Source: BOG-908 sp965198825
GTDB lineage: Bacteria; Pseudomonadota; Alphaproteobacteria; Acetobacterales; Acetobacteraceae
Direction of reading: 5' to 3'
Length of the DNA stretch: 64,000 bases
Assembly (NCBI GenBank): GCA_965198825.1
Contig: CBDAQB010000003.1
Coordinates: 1,426,001-1,490,000, forward strand
A model generated the notes under the pieces. That model searched no databases. It worked only from the letters and a program-made list of their open reading frames with translations, and was not told where the DNA came from. Made by a program: the position numbers and the translations under genes. This document shows, piece by piece, positions 42,181 through 51,277 of this stretch. Positions within the stretch are counted from its first letter, which is position 1; each line of letters begins with the position of its first letter.

Positions 42181-43491
42181 ATGACATTTCCTATCTCCTT
42201 GCGATTGCGATCAGGTGCGCATTCGATGTTATGTTTGCGGCAAAACGATAAGCTTGGATTGCCGCACATGCTGACCTACGATGCCGTCTGGCCGTTCTTT
42301 CTGTGTCTGGCCGTGCTGATGCTGGTATCGGCAACGCCGGTGTTCAGGGCGGCGGATATGCCACCAGGCGGAAATGGGCATCGTCAGTCGAATCTGGACG
42401 GCTTGCGTGGTTTTCTGGCTATGTCGGTGTTCTTCCAGCATGCCGCCATTTATCATCATCTGCTGGCGGAAGGAGTCTGGATCGACCCACCCCGTTTCTA
42501 CTTTGTGCTTGGGCAGGTCGGGGTATCCTTATTCTTCATGATTACTGGGTATCTTTTCTGGGGCAAGCTGTTGGCGGAGGCCGGGCGGCCAGCGTGGCTT
42601 CGCCTCTATCTCGGGCGGGTGTTCCGCATCGCGCCAGTCTATCTTTTCGCCGTCGCCGCGGTGTTGGTGATTGTCTTCTCCAAGAGTGACTTCCGCCTAG
42701 TTCAACCACTAGGCGCCGTGCTCCGGCAGATTGGCGCCTGGATGCTCATTGGGAGCAACGGCGGCGGCCCGGACGTCAATGGCTACCGCGGCACAGGCAT
42801 GCTTCTGTTCGGAGTGACGTGGACGCTGAGTTCCGAGTGGAAGTTCTATGCCAGTCTCCCATTTTGGAGCATCATAGCCAGTCGCCCCAAGATGCACGTC
42901 CCGGCACTGATACTCGCCGGAACGGCTTGTCTCGCATATTCTGTGTTGCACCCGCAGACCCACACGGCCGCGCCGGGCATACGGGCACTCCTGTTCGTCG
43001 CCGGAATGACGGCCGCAACGCTCGAAAAGCGCGGTTTACTCCTGACGCTCCCGCATACGCTTCTCTCCGCGTTGGCGACGGGCGTTATGGGCATGCTTTT
43101 AGCGTTCGCTGATACGGCTTACGCGATTGTGCCCGTTCTCGGCATGTCCTTCGCGTTTTACCTCATCATCTGCGGCGCCGACCTCTTTGGCGTGCTGAAA
43201 GCTCGGCCTGCTCGGAGAATGGGCGATGTCAGCTACAGCATCTATCTCTTGCAAGGTCTGGTTACGACCATGCTGTTTCGGATCCCAGGGATGCGAGCGT
43301 TGGCCTTGCACTCGCCTCTGTCGAACTGGTCGGCGATGTGCGGCTGCGCAGTGCTTCTCCTCCTAGTCTCGCTGGCTACTTACCATTTCATCGAGCGGCC
43401 CGGCATCGCGTTGGGCAAGCGGGTTGCGGAGTGGCTGCGGCTGCCACCACGGAAACAGGTATTTCGGCTTGCACCTGATTCTAGCTCATAG
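42181..43491 (+). CDS. Acyltransferase 3 family membrane protein
   Basis: This predicted integral membrane O-acyltransferase has about ten helices and would modify cell-surface sugars. The family start is QSNLDGLRGFLAMSVFFQHA (about residue 70) with the catalytic-type His, followed by GQVGVSLFFMITGYLFWG and the RVFRIAPVYLFAV helix. It ends SYSIYLLQGLVTTMLF and a final helix. Other initiators (ATG at 42226 or 42268) would remove 15 or 29 residues; none has a compelling ribosome site. It stands alone. Confidence 0.85.
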   Translation: MTFPISLRLRSGAHSMLCLRQNDKLGLPHMLTYDAVWPFFLCLAVLMLVSATPVFRAADMPPGGNGHRQSNLDGLRGFLAMSVFFQHAAIYHHLLAEGVWIDPPRFYFVLGQVGVSLFFMITGYLFWGKLLAEAGRPAWLRLYLGRVFRIAPVYLFAVAAVLVIVFSKSDFRLVQPLGAVLRQIGAWMLIGSNGGGPDVNGYRGTGMLLFGVTWTLSSEWKFYASLPFWSIIASRPKMHVPALILAGTACLAYSVLHPQTHTAAPGIRALLFVAGMTAATLEKRGLLLTLPHTLLSALATGVMGMLLAFADTAYAIVPVLGMSFAFYLIICGADLFGVLKARPARRMGDVSYSIYLLQGLVTTMLFRIPGMRALALHSPLSNWSAMCGCAVLLLLVSLATYHFIERPGIALGKRVAEWLRLPPRKQVFRLAPDSSS

Positions 43492-43615
43492 CAGCTTATT
43501 GTCGTCTGAAGGCTGCCCTGATGCCGCCCCGGACACCATCGTGCTCCAGAACACCGCTGGCGTTAATTCGCCAACTCGTTTCGCGCGGCAGGCAGAGCGG
43601 CGCCAGCAACCATCC

Positions 43616-44086
43616 TCAATCGAGGCGCGTCCGCGTCGTCATGCCGCTCGCGGCATCCCATTCGCCTGGCGTCATCCTCTGCACAGTGACGCCAAAGGTC
43701 CACATATGGCCCTCGGGATCCTTCGCGCGGTAGGCGCGGTCGCCGTAGAACTGGGTTTCCGGCTCCTGGATGATGACCGCGCCAGCAGCGCGCGCCCGCT
43801 CGCAATGCGCGTCGATATCCTCGCCCACGGCCAACTGCACATGCACCGTCTGCGTGTTCTTGCCGTCGAGCGATGCCGGGCTCTTGTGATCGGCGCTCCA
43901 CTCATTGCCGATCATGATGATGGAATGACCGTAGCTCATCTCCGAATGAGCAAGGTTGCCGTCGGCGTCGAGAATGACGAAGCTAGGCTCGAAGCCGAAT
44001 GCATTCTCCAGCCAGCGATACGCTGCCTTGGGATCGCGGTAGCAAAGAGCGCTCGATAGTCCATTTGGGTGGTAAGGATCGGCCAT
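43616..44086 (-). CDS. VOC (glyoxalase-fold) protein
   Basis: This 156-aa member of the vicinal oxygen chelate superfamily reads like PhnB/YaeR-type or bleomycin-resistance-like single-chain VOC proteins: LCYRDPKAAYRWLENAFGFE, MSYGHSIIMIG, HVQLAVGEDIDAHCERARAAG, and FYGDRAYRAKDPEGHMWTFG. Metal-ligand His/Glu positions are plausible (HSEM, EGHMW). Enzymatic activity cannot be inferred. The gene is isolated on the minus strand. Confidence 0.82.
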   Translation of the reverse strand: MADPYHPNGLSSALCYRDPKAAYRWLENAFGFEPSFVILDADGNLAHSEMSYGHSIIMIGNEWSADHKSPASLDGKNTQTVHVQLAVGEDIDAHCERARAAGAVIIQEPETQFYGDRAYRAKDPEGHMWTFGVTVQRMTPGEWDAASGMTTRTRLD

Positions 44087-44332
44087 GGATGCCTTCCTTT
44101 GTATGCGTTGCGCCGGGAACTATAAGCGCATCTGCAACGGGTTTGCAAAACGGACCGCCGGCTCGTCGCCACTGCACTGGGCAGTCAGGCTGCTTGCCCA
44201 CTTACCAGCTGTTGACTTGGAGACCGCCGTTAGGATCGGCACTTCGCGAAAAGCCTGACGTGGCTGCCGTCAACCCATCCAAGTTTTACAACCTCGGAAC
44301 CGAGATCGCACAAACGCCCGGCCCAAAGGTCC

Positions 44333-44366
44333 AAAAGTTTTTTGCTTCTTTTTTTCAAAAAAGAAG
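44333..44366. repeat. A/T-rich element E13 (right arm with part of centre)
   Basis: CAAAAGTTTTTTG then a CTTC/GAAG hairpin, preceded at about 44291-44325 by central sequence with GGAACCGAGATCG and GCCCGGCCC. The left arm is missing. It lies at the end of copD. Confidence 0.85.
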
Positions 44367-44377
44367 TGTTTCCTTCC

Positions 44378-46015
44378 TTACGCCTCCCGATAGAAAAACA
44401 ACAAAGCCCCGATAAACAAGAAGCAAACCGGCCAGACCCATCCTGCAAGAGACGATACGCGTCCAGGCAGCCGCAGCTCCAGCCATCGGGCCCATCCCGC
44501 CACGATACCGGCGAGCGCCAGCGGCGTGTGGGTGAATTCGATCAGCATCTGATCCTTCACGTTGGCGATCGCATGGCTGTGGGTCAGCAGCAGCGCCCCG
44601 CCGCCCGCCGTGATCAGCGGAAACACCAGCGCAGCACGGGGACTTTTCAGCCGGCCTGTGCGCACCGCCCATTCGAAGATGCCGAAGATCACGATGATCA
44701 GCACGAACATTCGATGCTGCACCACTTCGACGTCGCGCAGTGAGGCCAGCAGCCCGATATCGCCGAGCGGCCAGACTTCAGGATCCGAGCGGACGAACAG
44801 GAACGCAGCCAGCCCCAGGAAGACCAGCGGCCACTGCCTTGCCCATCGCACGCCTGCCTGGTTCAGCAGGGCAAGGATGCCGATGGCGAATACGAATATG
44901 CCCGACCAATGATGGTTATACTCGGACCATGCGATGTCGTCGGCATTACGCGGCGGCAGCTCGCCTGAGCCTTCCACGAAGGCTGCCCGCGGTTCAGCCG
45001 CGCGTGCGGCGGCTTCCTGGTTCAGCTTTTCCTGCAGGGCAGGGATGGCCAGCCGGTCGTGGTCGGGCGAGGCGAGGGTGGGCCAGCGTGGCGACAGGTC
45101 GCGGGCCACGATTTCCGGCCAGCTCACCCGGTCCTGCGTGAGGTCGATGCCTGGCGGCACTGACGTCAGCGACGCCGCGGCGAAGAACAGGGTGAAGCCG
45201 ATGCCGATCTCCACTTCGGCAAACCGGCGCAGCCGCAGGGTCGAAATGCCGGGATCGCGTTTCATCCGCTCCGTCACGGCAAGATTGCACGCGCCCAATC
45301 CCAGCAGCATGAGGAACATGGCGATCTTGGCGCCGACCATCACGCCATACGCAGTGCCGTAGAACGCCTCCCACGAGCCGATGTAATAGAGGCTCATGGT
45401 GATGCCGGACACCAGGATGCACGCCACCCCCGCCATCGACAGTCGTGAGAACCGGCCGCCTACGAGCCGCAGCGCGCCGGTGTCAGTCAGCCGCGCGAGC
45501 GCCATGACAAAGCAGGGGATGCCGCCGATCCAGATCGCGGCGCCAAGCTGGTGCAGCGCTTCGACGGCAAGCAGCAGCCCCCGGTCGTCGAGCCGCGCCG
45601 CGGCATGGGTCGTGAGCGTCGCCGCAGCAAGTTCCACGACGCCGACGCCGAGCAGCGCCCAGGCGGGCGCGCCACGGCGCAGCAGCATCGCGAGCGCGGC
45701 CGCTGCAATCGTCTTCACAACGCCGGCAATCGCGAAATTCGCGTTCAAGACGTCGCCGATCGGCAGCTCGACGGTATCGACCAGAACGGCGACCTGCAGA
45801 GCCACGTTCACCGCCTCGATGCCCACCAGGGCGATGGCACTCCAGGCCGCGATGGATGCCGTACGCGCCACGATCCCAGGGCCCAGCACAGCCCGGAAAG
45901 GCCGAGCGAGCAGAACCAGGAAAAGCATTCCCCCGAGCGCCATGGACTGGCTGACGATCACCAGCCCGTGCAGCAGGATTTCCAGGTAGCCGAACAGATC
46001 GACGAGAAGCGACAT
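44378..46015 (-). CDS. copD: Copper resistance D family membrane protein
   Basis: This polytopic inner-membrane protein, thought to move copper inward, acts with CopC. It has 545 aa and about 13 hydrophobic segments. The CopD domain appears as LHQLGAAIWIGGIPCFVMALARL and RFSRLSMAGVACILVSGITM. A soluble insert (about 300-350, with Ala/Glu-rich helices) is followed by a second membrane block (YNHHWSGIFVFAIGILALL, QHRMFVLIIVIFGIFEW). It starts 3 bases after the copC stop. Confidence 0.85.
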   Translation of the reverse strand: MSLLVDLFGYLEILLHGLVIVSQSMALGGMLFLVLLARPFRAVLGPGIVARTASIAAWSAIALVGIEAVNVALQVAVLVDTVELPIGDVLNANFAIAGVVKTIAAAALAMLLRRGAPAWALLGVGVVELAAATLTTHAAARLDDRGLLLAVEALHQLGAAIWIGGIPCFVMALARLTDTGALRLVGGRFSRLSMAGVACILVSGITMSLYYIGSWEAFYGTAYGVMVGAKIAMFLMLLGLGACNLAVTERMKRDPGISTLRLRRFAEVEIGIGFTLFFAAASLTSVPPGIDLTQDRVSWPEIVARDLSPRWPTLASPDHDRLAIPALQEKLNQEAAARAAEPRAAFVEGSGELPPRNADDIAWSEYNHHWSGIFVFAIGILALLNQAGVRWARQWPLVFLGLAAFLFVRSDPEVWPLGDIGLLASLRDVEVVQHRMFVLIIVIFGIFEWAVRTGRLKSPRAALVFPLITAGGGALLLTHSHAIANVKDQMLIEFTHTPLALAGIVAGWARWLELRLPGRVSSLAGWVWPVCFLFIGALLFFYREA

Positions 46016-46018
46016 GGG

Positions 46019-46369
46019 CTACTTCGGCGCCGCCGCGTCCACGGTGAACGGCACGTCGCCACGCGTCACATGTCCGTCGATCGCCAGCACCTGCCAGCGG
46101 ATGACGTAGTCTCCAGGCGTGAGATCGAGAGTACTTTTGAGCACGTCCGGCGTATCGGCGCCTGTTGAGGCGATCCGTCTGGAAGTCTGATCGGGGCTCA
46201 CCAGGGTCAGCTTGGAACGCCCGGCATCGATGCGGCTGTTATAGCGGAGTGTGACGTCCACGTGTCTGCCGGGCACATGCCCCTCGGGTGCGGGAACGCT
46301 GTCGATCAGGATGGCGTGTGCCATGGCCGGTGAGGCGGCCAGGCAAAGGAGAATGGCTATTCTGAGCAA
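46019..46369 (-). CDS. copC: Copper-binding periplasmic protein CopC
   Basis: CopC carries copper in the periplasm. The 116-aa precursor has a signal peptide ending AMA; the mature N-terminus is His18 (HAILIDSVPAPEG), the expected histidine-brace ligand. A second His occurs in the late WQVLAIDGHVTRGDVPF. The Ig-like fold of about 95 residues is typical. It is translated immediately before copD (3-base gap), so the pair forms one unit. Confidence 0.92.
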   Translation of the reverse strand: MLRIAILLCLAASPAMAHAILIDSVPAPEGHVPGRHVDVTLRYNSRIDAGRSKLTLVSPDQTSRRIASTGADTPDVLKSTLDLTPGDYVIRWQVLAIDGHVTRGDVPFTVDAAAPK

Positions 46370-46445
46370 CGGGTTTCTCGCGCTGAAAGGCTGCGCGGCT
46401 TAAACCCGGTCGCTGGCGATGTCCATGCGACGGCGGGCGCGAACC

Positions 46446-46628
46446 CTAGTGGCGGGTAGGCTCGTCCTCGCGGAGCAGGTCAAGCCACTCCTGCGGCAAC
46501 GTCTCTTTCAGGGTTGCTTCATACTCGCGCGCAAGCTCGCGCTTCAGCCAGGCGTCGATCGGCTGGTCGTCCGGCCTGGGGACGAACCAGGCGGCTTGAG
46601 CGTCGAAGGAGGGGGCCAGGCGGAGCAT
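46446..46628 (-). CDS. Small NepR-like protein (possible anti-sigma factor)
   Basis: The 60-aa product contains DAWLKRELAREYEATLKETL, then PQEWLDLLRED. The order helix, then Pro, then Leu-Leu helix resembles NepR, the anti-sigma factor of the general stress response in Alphaproteobacteria. Its usual partners PhyR and EcfG are not in this window, so the assignment is tentative. It is likely real, because it lies alone between two genes with normal codon use. Confidence 0.5.
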   Translation of the reverse strand: MLRLAPSFDAQAAWFVPRPDDQPIDAWLKRELAREYEATLKETLPQEWLDLLREDEPTRH

Positions 46629-46685
46629 GGACCGATAATGCGTCCTGCAAGCGGAAGTTGCGTCGCGTGCGAGACTAAGTCTGGC

Positions 46686-47414
46686 CTATGGCGGCGCTGC
46701 CACAGACGCCACGAGCGTTTGCGCCAGTTGCTGTCCCAGGCAGGCATGAAGCCGCGCTGCGACCGCCGGCCGCGTTCCCGGCGCTGCCTGTTCGAGGTCG
46801 ATCGCACCGCTGTCGGACCATTCCTGCATGATGGCAAACCGGTCGAAAAGCAGCACGCCGGCGGTCGAGGCGATGGCGCGCATGGCACCGAGATACGGCT
46901 CGATATCGGCGTTGGTCTGCAGGAAGCGGCTGTATTGCGGATCGACCAGAACCATGGCCGTGCCATGCGCCGCCGCGGCCGCCGCTCCGTCCGAGAGCGC
47001 CTGATAGAAATCACCGGCCGGCTCGCTGCGCACAGCGTCCGCCGTGCCCGTCTGCCAAATGACGAGGCCGTAACGATGCTGCCCTAGCGCGTCGGACATC
47101 AGCGGCACAAGGTCAGGCGCCGCCATGAAGCGCTTCCCCGCGAAGGTGAGCGTCACGTGCAAGCCGGGAATGCTTGCCTCTAATGCGCGGGACATTTGGC
47201 CGATGGTGCTCTCCTTCGGCTCACCTCCCTTCGGCTCCGAAGAGGCGGAGCCCACCACAAGCACATCCAGTTGCCCCTTCGGCTTCAGCAGCGGCGCCAG
47301 CAACGGCAAGGGCTCGCCGCCGTCCGTCGAGACAGGGGGGCAGGGAACTGCGGCATGCCCCTGGGCTGCACCGCCGAGCATCGCGGCCACGGCTGCCGCG
47401 AGGAGTGTTCGCAC
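46686..47414 (-). CDS. Secreted SGNH-hydrolase-like protein
   Basis: The 242-aa product has a signal peptide (VRTLLAAAVAAMLGGAAQGHA) and an SGNH/GDSL-type layout: LDVLVVGSASSEP in block I position, where the usual Ser lies in a GSASS run, then YGLVIWQTGTADA and DPQYSRFLQ. The start is GTG two bases after the opgC stop, so the two genes are coupled. An OpgC-SGNH pairing suggests surface or periplasmic glucan acylation; activity is inferred. Confidence 0.7.
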   Translation of the reverse strand: MRTLLAAAVAAMLGGAAQGHAAVPCPPVSTDGGEPLPLLAPLLKPKGQLDVLVVGSASSEPKGGEPKESTIGQMSRALEASIPGLHVTLTFAGKRFMAAPDLVPLMSDALGQHRYGLVIWQTGTADAVRSEPAGDFYQALSDGAAAAAAHGTAMVLVDPQYSRFLQTNADIEPYLGAMRAIASTAGVLLFDRFAIMQEWSDSGAIDLEQAAPGTRPAVAARLHACLGQQLAQTLVASVAAPP

Positions 47415-47416
47415 CG

Positions 47417-48550
47417 TCAGGTTGCCTCCGCCGGCGACTCTGAAGGAGCAGGGCGCTTCGCTTTTCCCTTGATGGAATACCAGGCCGCGATTGCGCCCAC
47501 CGCCCAGAGCGATACCGCGCCACCACCGTTGACCAGGATCTGGCTTAAAGCGCCATTGTTGTGTTCGGTGATCAGGCGCCCGAGGAATGCCAGGAATATT
47601 CCCGCGCAGAACACCGGCAACGAATGCTGCCCCGCCACGATGAACGCGCCTGCGATGCGGCCTCTCAGCCACTGTGCATCCTTGGAAATGAACCGCGCCG
47701 TCAGCCACGTCAGCGCCAGGATCGAAACCAGCCTGAACGGATGCAGCCCCGCCTTGTCCACCGACATCAGCGACCGGATGATCGGATCAGGCAGCCAGGC
47801 GGTCGCGCCAGGGTAAACCCAAACCACCCACTGCATGAGCAGCCCGAACACCACGATGAGCACCGACACGACGTCCAGCAGGCGCGGCCGCGTCGGCTGG
47901 CTCGGGGGCGAGAACGAAAGGATCGCTCCCATCACGAACAGAAGCTGCCAGGTCAGCGGATTGAAGAACCATCCCCCGCCTGTCCAACTGCCGAAGTTCA
48001 AGCCGAACAGCCGCGCCGCCGCGTACACGGCCAGCGACAGCCCGCCAAGGATCGGCGGCCAGCGCAGCAGCGGGAGAACGGCGGCAAATATCACCAGAAG
48101 CACCACGTAAAGCGGCAGGATGTTCAGATACGCCGGCTGGAAATGCAGCGTCAGCGCCTCGAACAAGGCACGATAGGGCGCGTCGCCCAGGACATCCAGA
48201 TGGATTTCATCGAGGTAGTCAGCGCGGTCCAGCGCCGTCGCCGAAATCCCCACCTGGGCGGCGAAGATCACGAACAGGAAGATGTGCGCAATATACAGCG
48301 TCCACGCCCGCCGGACGACATCGGCGGCCGCGTAGAGCCACCCCTGTCGGCGCATCGTTCCGCCATAGGCGATGCCGCCCGCATAGCCGGCCAGCAGCAC
48401 GAAGATCTCCGTCGCATCGCAAAGCGCGTAGTTGCGTATGGAGAGATTGCCCAGCCAATCGGCAGGGACATGGTCGGTGAAGATCCACCAGAGCGCGATG
48501 CCTCGGAAGAAATCGATGCGGAGATCGCGGTTTTCTTTGACCAGCTTCAT
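47417..48550 (-). CDS. opgC: OpgC family acyltransferase
   Basis: OpgC proteins are inner-membrane transferases thought to succinylate periplasmic glucans. The 377-aa protein starts MKLVKENRDLRIDFFRGIAL, and has WWIFTDHVPADWLGNL followed by about ten hydrophobic segments. The open frame continues upstream only by translating repeat E14, so this ATG is preferred. It is coupled to an SGNH-like gene. Confidence 0.83.
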   Translation of the reverse strand: MKLVKENRDLRIDFFRGIALWWIFTDHVPADWLGNLSIRNYALCDATEIFVLLAGYAGGIAYGGTMRRQGWLYAAADVVRRAWTLYIAHIFLFVIFAAQVGISATALDRADYLDEIHLDVLGDAPYRALFEALTLHFQPAYLNILPLYVVLLVIFAAVLPLLRWPPILGGLSLAVYAAARLFGLNFGSWTGGGWFFNPLTWQLLFVMGAILSFSPPSQPTRPRLLDVVSVLIVVFGLLMQWVVWVYPGATAWLPDPIIRSLMSVDKAGLHPFRLVSILALTWLTARFISKDAQWLRGRIAGAFIVAGQHSLPVFCAGIFLAFLGRLITEHNNGALSQILVNGGGAVSLWAVGAIAAWYSIKGKAKRPAPSESPAEAT

Positions 48551-48582
48551 GCTTTGGGCCGCCCTGCGCTGAAAGCAGGCGT

Positions 48583-48618
48583 GTTCTTTTTCGAATAAAA
48601 GAACCAAAAAACTTTTGC
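48583..48618. repeat. A/T-rich element E14 (single arm, GAAC type)
   Basis: A slightly degraded arm, closed by GTTC/GAAC with CGAAT instead of GAAAA at the turn, followed by CAAAAAACTTTTGC. It is upstream of the opgC start and downstream of flhG. Confidence 0.8.
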
Positions 48619-48737
48619 TTGTCTGGGCCGTGTTGGAGGCGCGGCTGGGCCTATGGGGTTACGATGTTTTTGCCTTGGTCCTGGGCCGGTTTGTTCATGC
48701 TGCACCGCCCATCTAAAGGCGGCGCCGACACGTCAGG

Positions 48738-49550
48738 TCAAGCACGACCAATGTTAAGTGATGTTGCTAAGCGGCAGACATCCAGCGCCGCCTGGCAGGT
48801 CGGATGCCGGGTCAGCAGGGGCGTTTGCCGCCTGATGCTCTCGCTCACATGCGTATCCCGCCCGACGATGCCAGCCAGCACAGGCGTCTGGCCCAGGAAA
48901 TGCCCGCACGCCCGCGCCAGGGTCGCGTAAGTCCGCTCTCCCGCCGCCTGGCTTCCCGCCTGGTTGATGACAAGCCGCGCGTCGGCCGTGCCTTTCCCGG
49001 GCAGCAAGGCACGATCCCGCGCATAAAGCTTCAGCACCGCATAGGCATCGGTAATGGCGGTCGGCTCCTCCGTCGCCACCACCAGCAGGATGTCGGACCA
49101 CGCAGCCATCCGGCATGTCGCAGGCTCAAGCCCCGCCCCGAGATCGAGCAGAATGTCCTCGTAGGCGAGCCCCCCGAGCTCCGCCAGCAACCCATCCACC
49201 GCCACCGGCGCCAGCGCAGCCAACGCCCCCGATCCCGACCGCCCCGCAATGATGTCGAATCCGGCCGGCGCAAAGGGCGAACTCGCCGACACCAGGCTGG
49301 CACTCCCCGCGATCACCGCGCCCAGATCGATCTCAGGCGCGAGCCCAAGCTGAATGTCGATGTTCGCAAGCCCCAAATCGCCATCGAACAGCAGCACCCG
49401 CCGCCCGAGATTGGCCAGCGCATGCGCCAGGGTGATGGCCAGCCAGGTCTTCCCGACACCGCCTTTGCCGGACGCAATGGCTATGGTTCTCGGCCGTAGG
49501 GGCGGCCTCGTCGCCACGGCGCTGGCGGCAAGGGTGGCGGTGATGTTCAT
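48738..49550 (-). CDS. flhG: Flagellar number regulator FlhG (MinD/ParA-like)
   Basis: This ParA/MinD-type ATPase limits flagellar number with FlhF. The deviant Walker A is IAIASGKGGVGKTWLAITLAHAL (residues about 24-46), with LLFDGDLGLANIDIQLGL and LLDLGAGLEPATC following; it also has RLVINQAG. Length 270 aa. The start overlaps the flhF stop by four bases. No other flagellar gene is in the window, so the pair is separated from the main flagellar cluster. Confidence 0.85.
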   Translation of the reverse strand: MNITATLAASAVATRPPLRPRTIAIASGKGGVGKTWLAITLAHALANLGRRVLLFDGDLGLANIDIQLGLAPEIDLGAVIAGSASLVSASSPFAPAGFDIIAGRSGSGALAALAPVAVDGLLAELGGLAYEDILLDLGAGLEPATCRMAAWSDILLVVATEEPTAITDAYAVLKLYARDRALLPGKGTADARLVINQAGSQAAGERTYATLARACGHFLGQTPVLAGIVGRDTHVSESIRRQTPLLTRHPTCQAALDVCRLATSLNIGRA

Positions 49551-50440
49551 GCGGCCTGCTCCAAAGGTCCGGGCCCGAGCATCAGGCGCTCGGCGAGGAA
49601 GGCGGGGGTAAGAGGGGTTAGCCCATCGGTCGCACGCGGGCTCACCCCGGCCTCAGTCAGCGCCAGCCCCCCGGCCGCCGCCGCTGTCAAAATGCTGCCG
49701 AGCCGGCGCGTCTGGTCCAGACGGGTCGGCAGCAGCCAGCGCGCGCCCGCACGCGCAAAAGCCACCGCCTGCTCCGCCGCCTCGCGCGTGTCCTGCCCGG
49801 CCGGCAATACGAGCACGATCCCGGCCTCGCACGCGCCGGCGAAGGCCGGCAGAAAATCCAGCTCCTCGGGATCGAGCGGATTGATCCCGGCCGTGTCTAT
49901 CAACACAGGCATCCCAGCCGTCCGCCGCTCCAGCGCCCGCGCCAGGGTCGCCGCCGTACTCGCCACGATCAAACTCACTCCTAAAAGCCGTGTGTAAGCC
50001 GCCAACTCCTCCGCCGCCCCGGCTCGCCGGCCATCCGCCGTAATCACCAGAGGCACCGACCCTGCCATCACCAGCCGGGTCGCCAGCCGCGCAATGCTCA
50101 AGGTCTTGCCCGCGCCAGGTGGCCCAGCCACCAGCAATGGAGGCCCATCCGCGCTCAGGGGCAGCGGCGCAAAACTCACTACATTCGGCAAGGACCCCGC
50201 CAAGTCCCAGGGCTGCAGCCGATTGAGAAGCGCCGCCGGAACCCCGTGGAAATCCAAACTCAAGGGCGCAACCTGCTCCCGCGCCGCCGCCGGCGCCTCG
50301 CCAGGCTCCAGCGCAGCCGTCAGCTCGACACCCTCCGACGTCGCCCGCGTGGACAGAATGAGCGCCTCGGTACCCAGCTCCGCCCGCACCTGCGCCATCG
50401 CCTCTGTCACCGTCGCGGCGCGATAAAGTTTCAGGCGCAT
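49547..50440 (-). CDS. flhF: Flagellar biosynthesis GTPase FlhF
   Basis: FlhF is the SRP-type GTPase placing polar flagella. The start MRLKLYRAATVTEAMAQVRAELG and ALILSTRATSEGVELTAAL are FlhF-like. The G domain begins LLVAGPPGAGKTLSIARLA (P-loop near residue 105), with ITADGRRAGAAEEL and LIDTAGINP (G3). Its length is 297 aa, shorter than the usual 380-450. The linker between N-domain and NG domain is reduced. It overlaps flhG by four bases. Confidence 0.8.
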   Translation of the reverse strand: MRLKLYRAATVTEAMAQVRAELGTEALILSTRATSEGVELTAALEPGEAPAAAREQVAPLSLDFHGVPAALLNRLQPWDLAGSLPNVVSFAPLPLSADGPPLLVAGPPGAGKTLSIARLATRLVMAGSVPLVITADGRRAGAAEELAAYTRLLGVSLIVASTAATLARALERRTAGMPVLIDTAGINPLDPEELDFLPAFAGACEAGIVLVLPAGQDTREAAEQAVAFARAGARWLLPTRLDQTRRLGSILTAAAAGGLALTEAGVSPRATDGLTPLTPAFLAERLMLGPGPLEQAA

Positions 50441-50492
50441 GGGGGCAGTGTGGGGTGGGGCTGGTTACTGGCGTGCTAAGGCAAGGGAAGAA

Positions 50493-50528
50493 CTTCTTTT
50501 TTGAAAAAAAGAAGCAAAAAACTTTTGC
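50493..50528. repeat. A/T-rich element E15 (single arm, GAAG type)
   Basis: A hairpin closed by CTTC/GAAG then CAAAAAACTTTTGC and a GTGGGACCGGA centre; no right arm. It lies between the flhF start and the P-family palindrome before sufE. Confidence 0.85.
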
Positions 50529-50581
50529 ATTGTGGGACCGGAAGTGCGGGAACGCCGAACCCACGCTTCCAAGCGCAGCGT

Positions 50582-50629
50582 GGGAAATGCGCTAGGCCGA
50601 GTCAGATGGCCGGCATAGGTGCATTTCCC
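50582..50629. repeat. P-family palindrome, compact copy
   Basis: The ends are GGGAAATGC and GCATTTCCC, perfectly complementary. The interior has GCTAGGCCGAGTCAGATGGCC, resembling GCCAGGCTGAGCCAGCTGGC of the copy at 19776 but with different end sequences. Its right end overlaps the sufE stop. Confidence 0.75.
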
Positions 50630-51060
50630 CCAGAGGCGGAGGTGCGGATGGCTCTCACCATGCTCGCCACGCCATTGCCGCGGTTCGTGGATAGAGCCTC
50701 AAGCAATCCGAGATCTTTCAGAAACGCCGGATCGGTCGCCAGCACCTCGGCCGCGTCGCGCCCTGAATAAACCCGCAGCAACAGATAGATCAGCCCGGAC
50801 ACGATGGCCGCATCCGAAGCTCCCGCGAACACCAGTTTTCCGTCCCGGGTCGAGGCCTCCATCCAGACCTTGCTCTGGCAGCCCGGAACGCGGTGCGCGT
50901 CATCCATCCACGCTTCAGGAAACGGCGGCAGCTTGCGCCCCAGCTCGATGATGAACTGGTAGCGGTCCATCCAATCGTCGAACACCTCCAGATCGTCGGT
51001 GATGGCGGCGATGGCTTCCGCGGCTGTGGGCTCGGGCGGGACGAGAAACGGGTCGGTCAT
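50602..51060 (-). CDS. sufE: SufE family sulfur-acceptor protein
   Basis: SufE receives sulfur from the cysteine desulfurase SufS for Fe-S cluster assembly. Cys61 in HRVPGCQSKVWM is the acceptor; the FDDWMDRYQFIIELGRKLPP start and GLIYLLLRVYSGRDA helices match the family. The ATG MTDPFLVPPE gives 152 aa. Other suf genes are not nearby. Confidence 0.88.
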   Translation of the reverse strand: MTDPFLVPPEPTAAEAIAAITDDLEVFDDWMDRYQFIIELGRKLPPFPEAWMDDAHRVPGCQSKVWMEASTRDGKLVFAGASDAAIVSGLIYLLLRVYSGRDAAEVLATDPAFLKDLGLLEALSTNRGNGVASMVRAIRTSASGGNAPMPAI

Positions 51061-51277
51061 GGGCCCCATGTGCTCTGTGCCTATGGGAATGCCAAGACGT
51101 ACACCCCAGGCGTTCTTTGCCCAGGCGGTCGCGACATGGCGAACACCGCCACCTTGTGGCGCATCGACCGACCCGCCAGCGCCAGCCTCCTTTCGGAATC
51201 AGAGGGTTACGTTTTCGTAAGCATTGGCACGCCGGATGCTATACTCACTGCAGATGGAATCCTGGAGGAACACTGTC

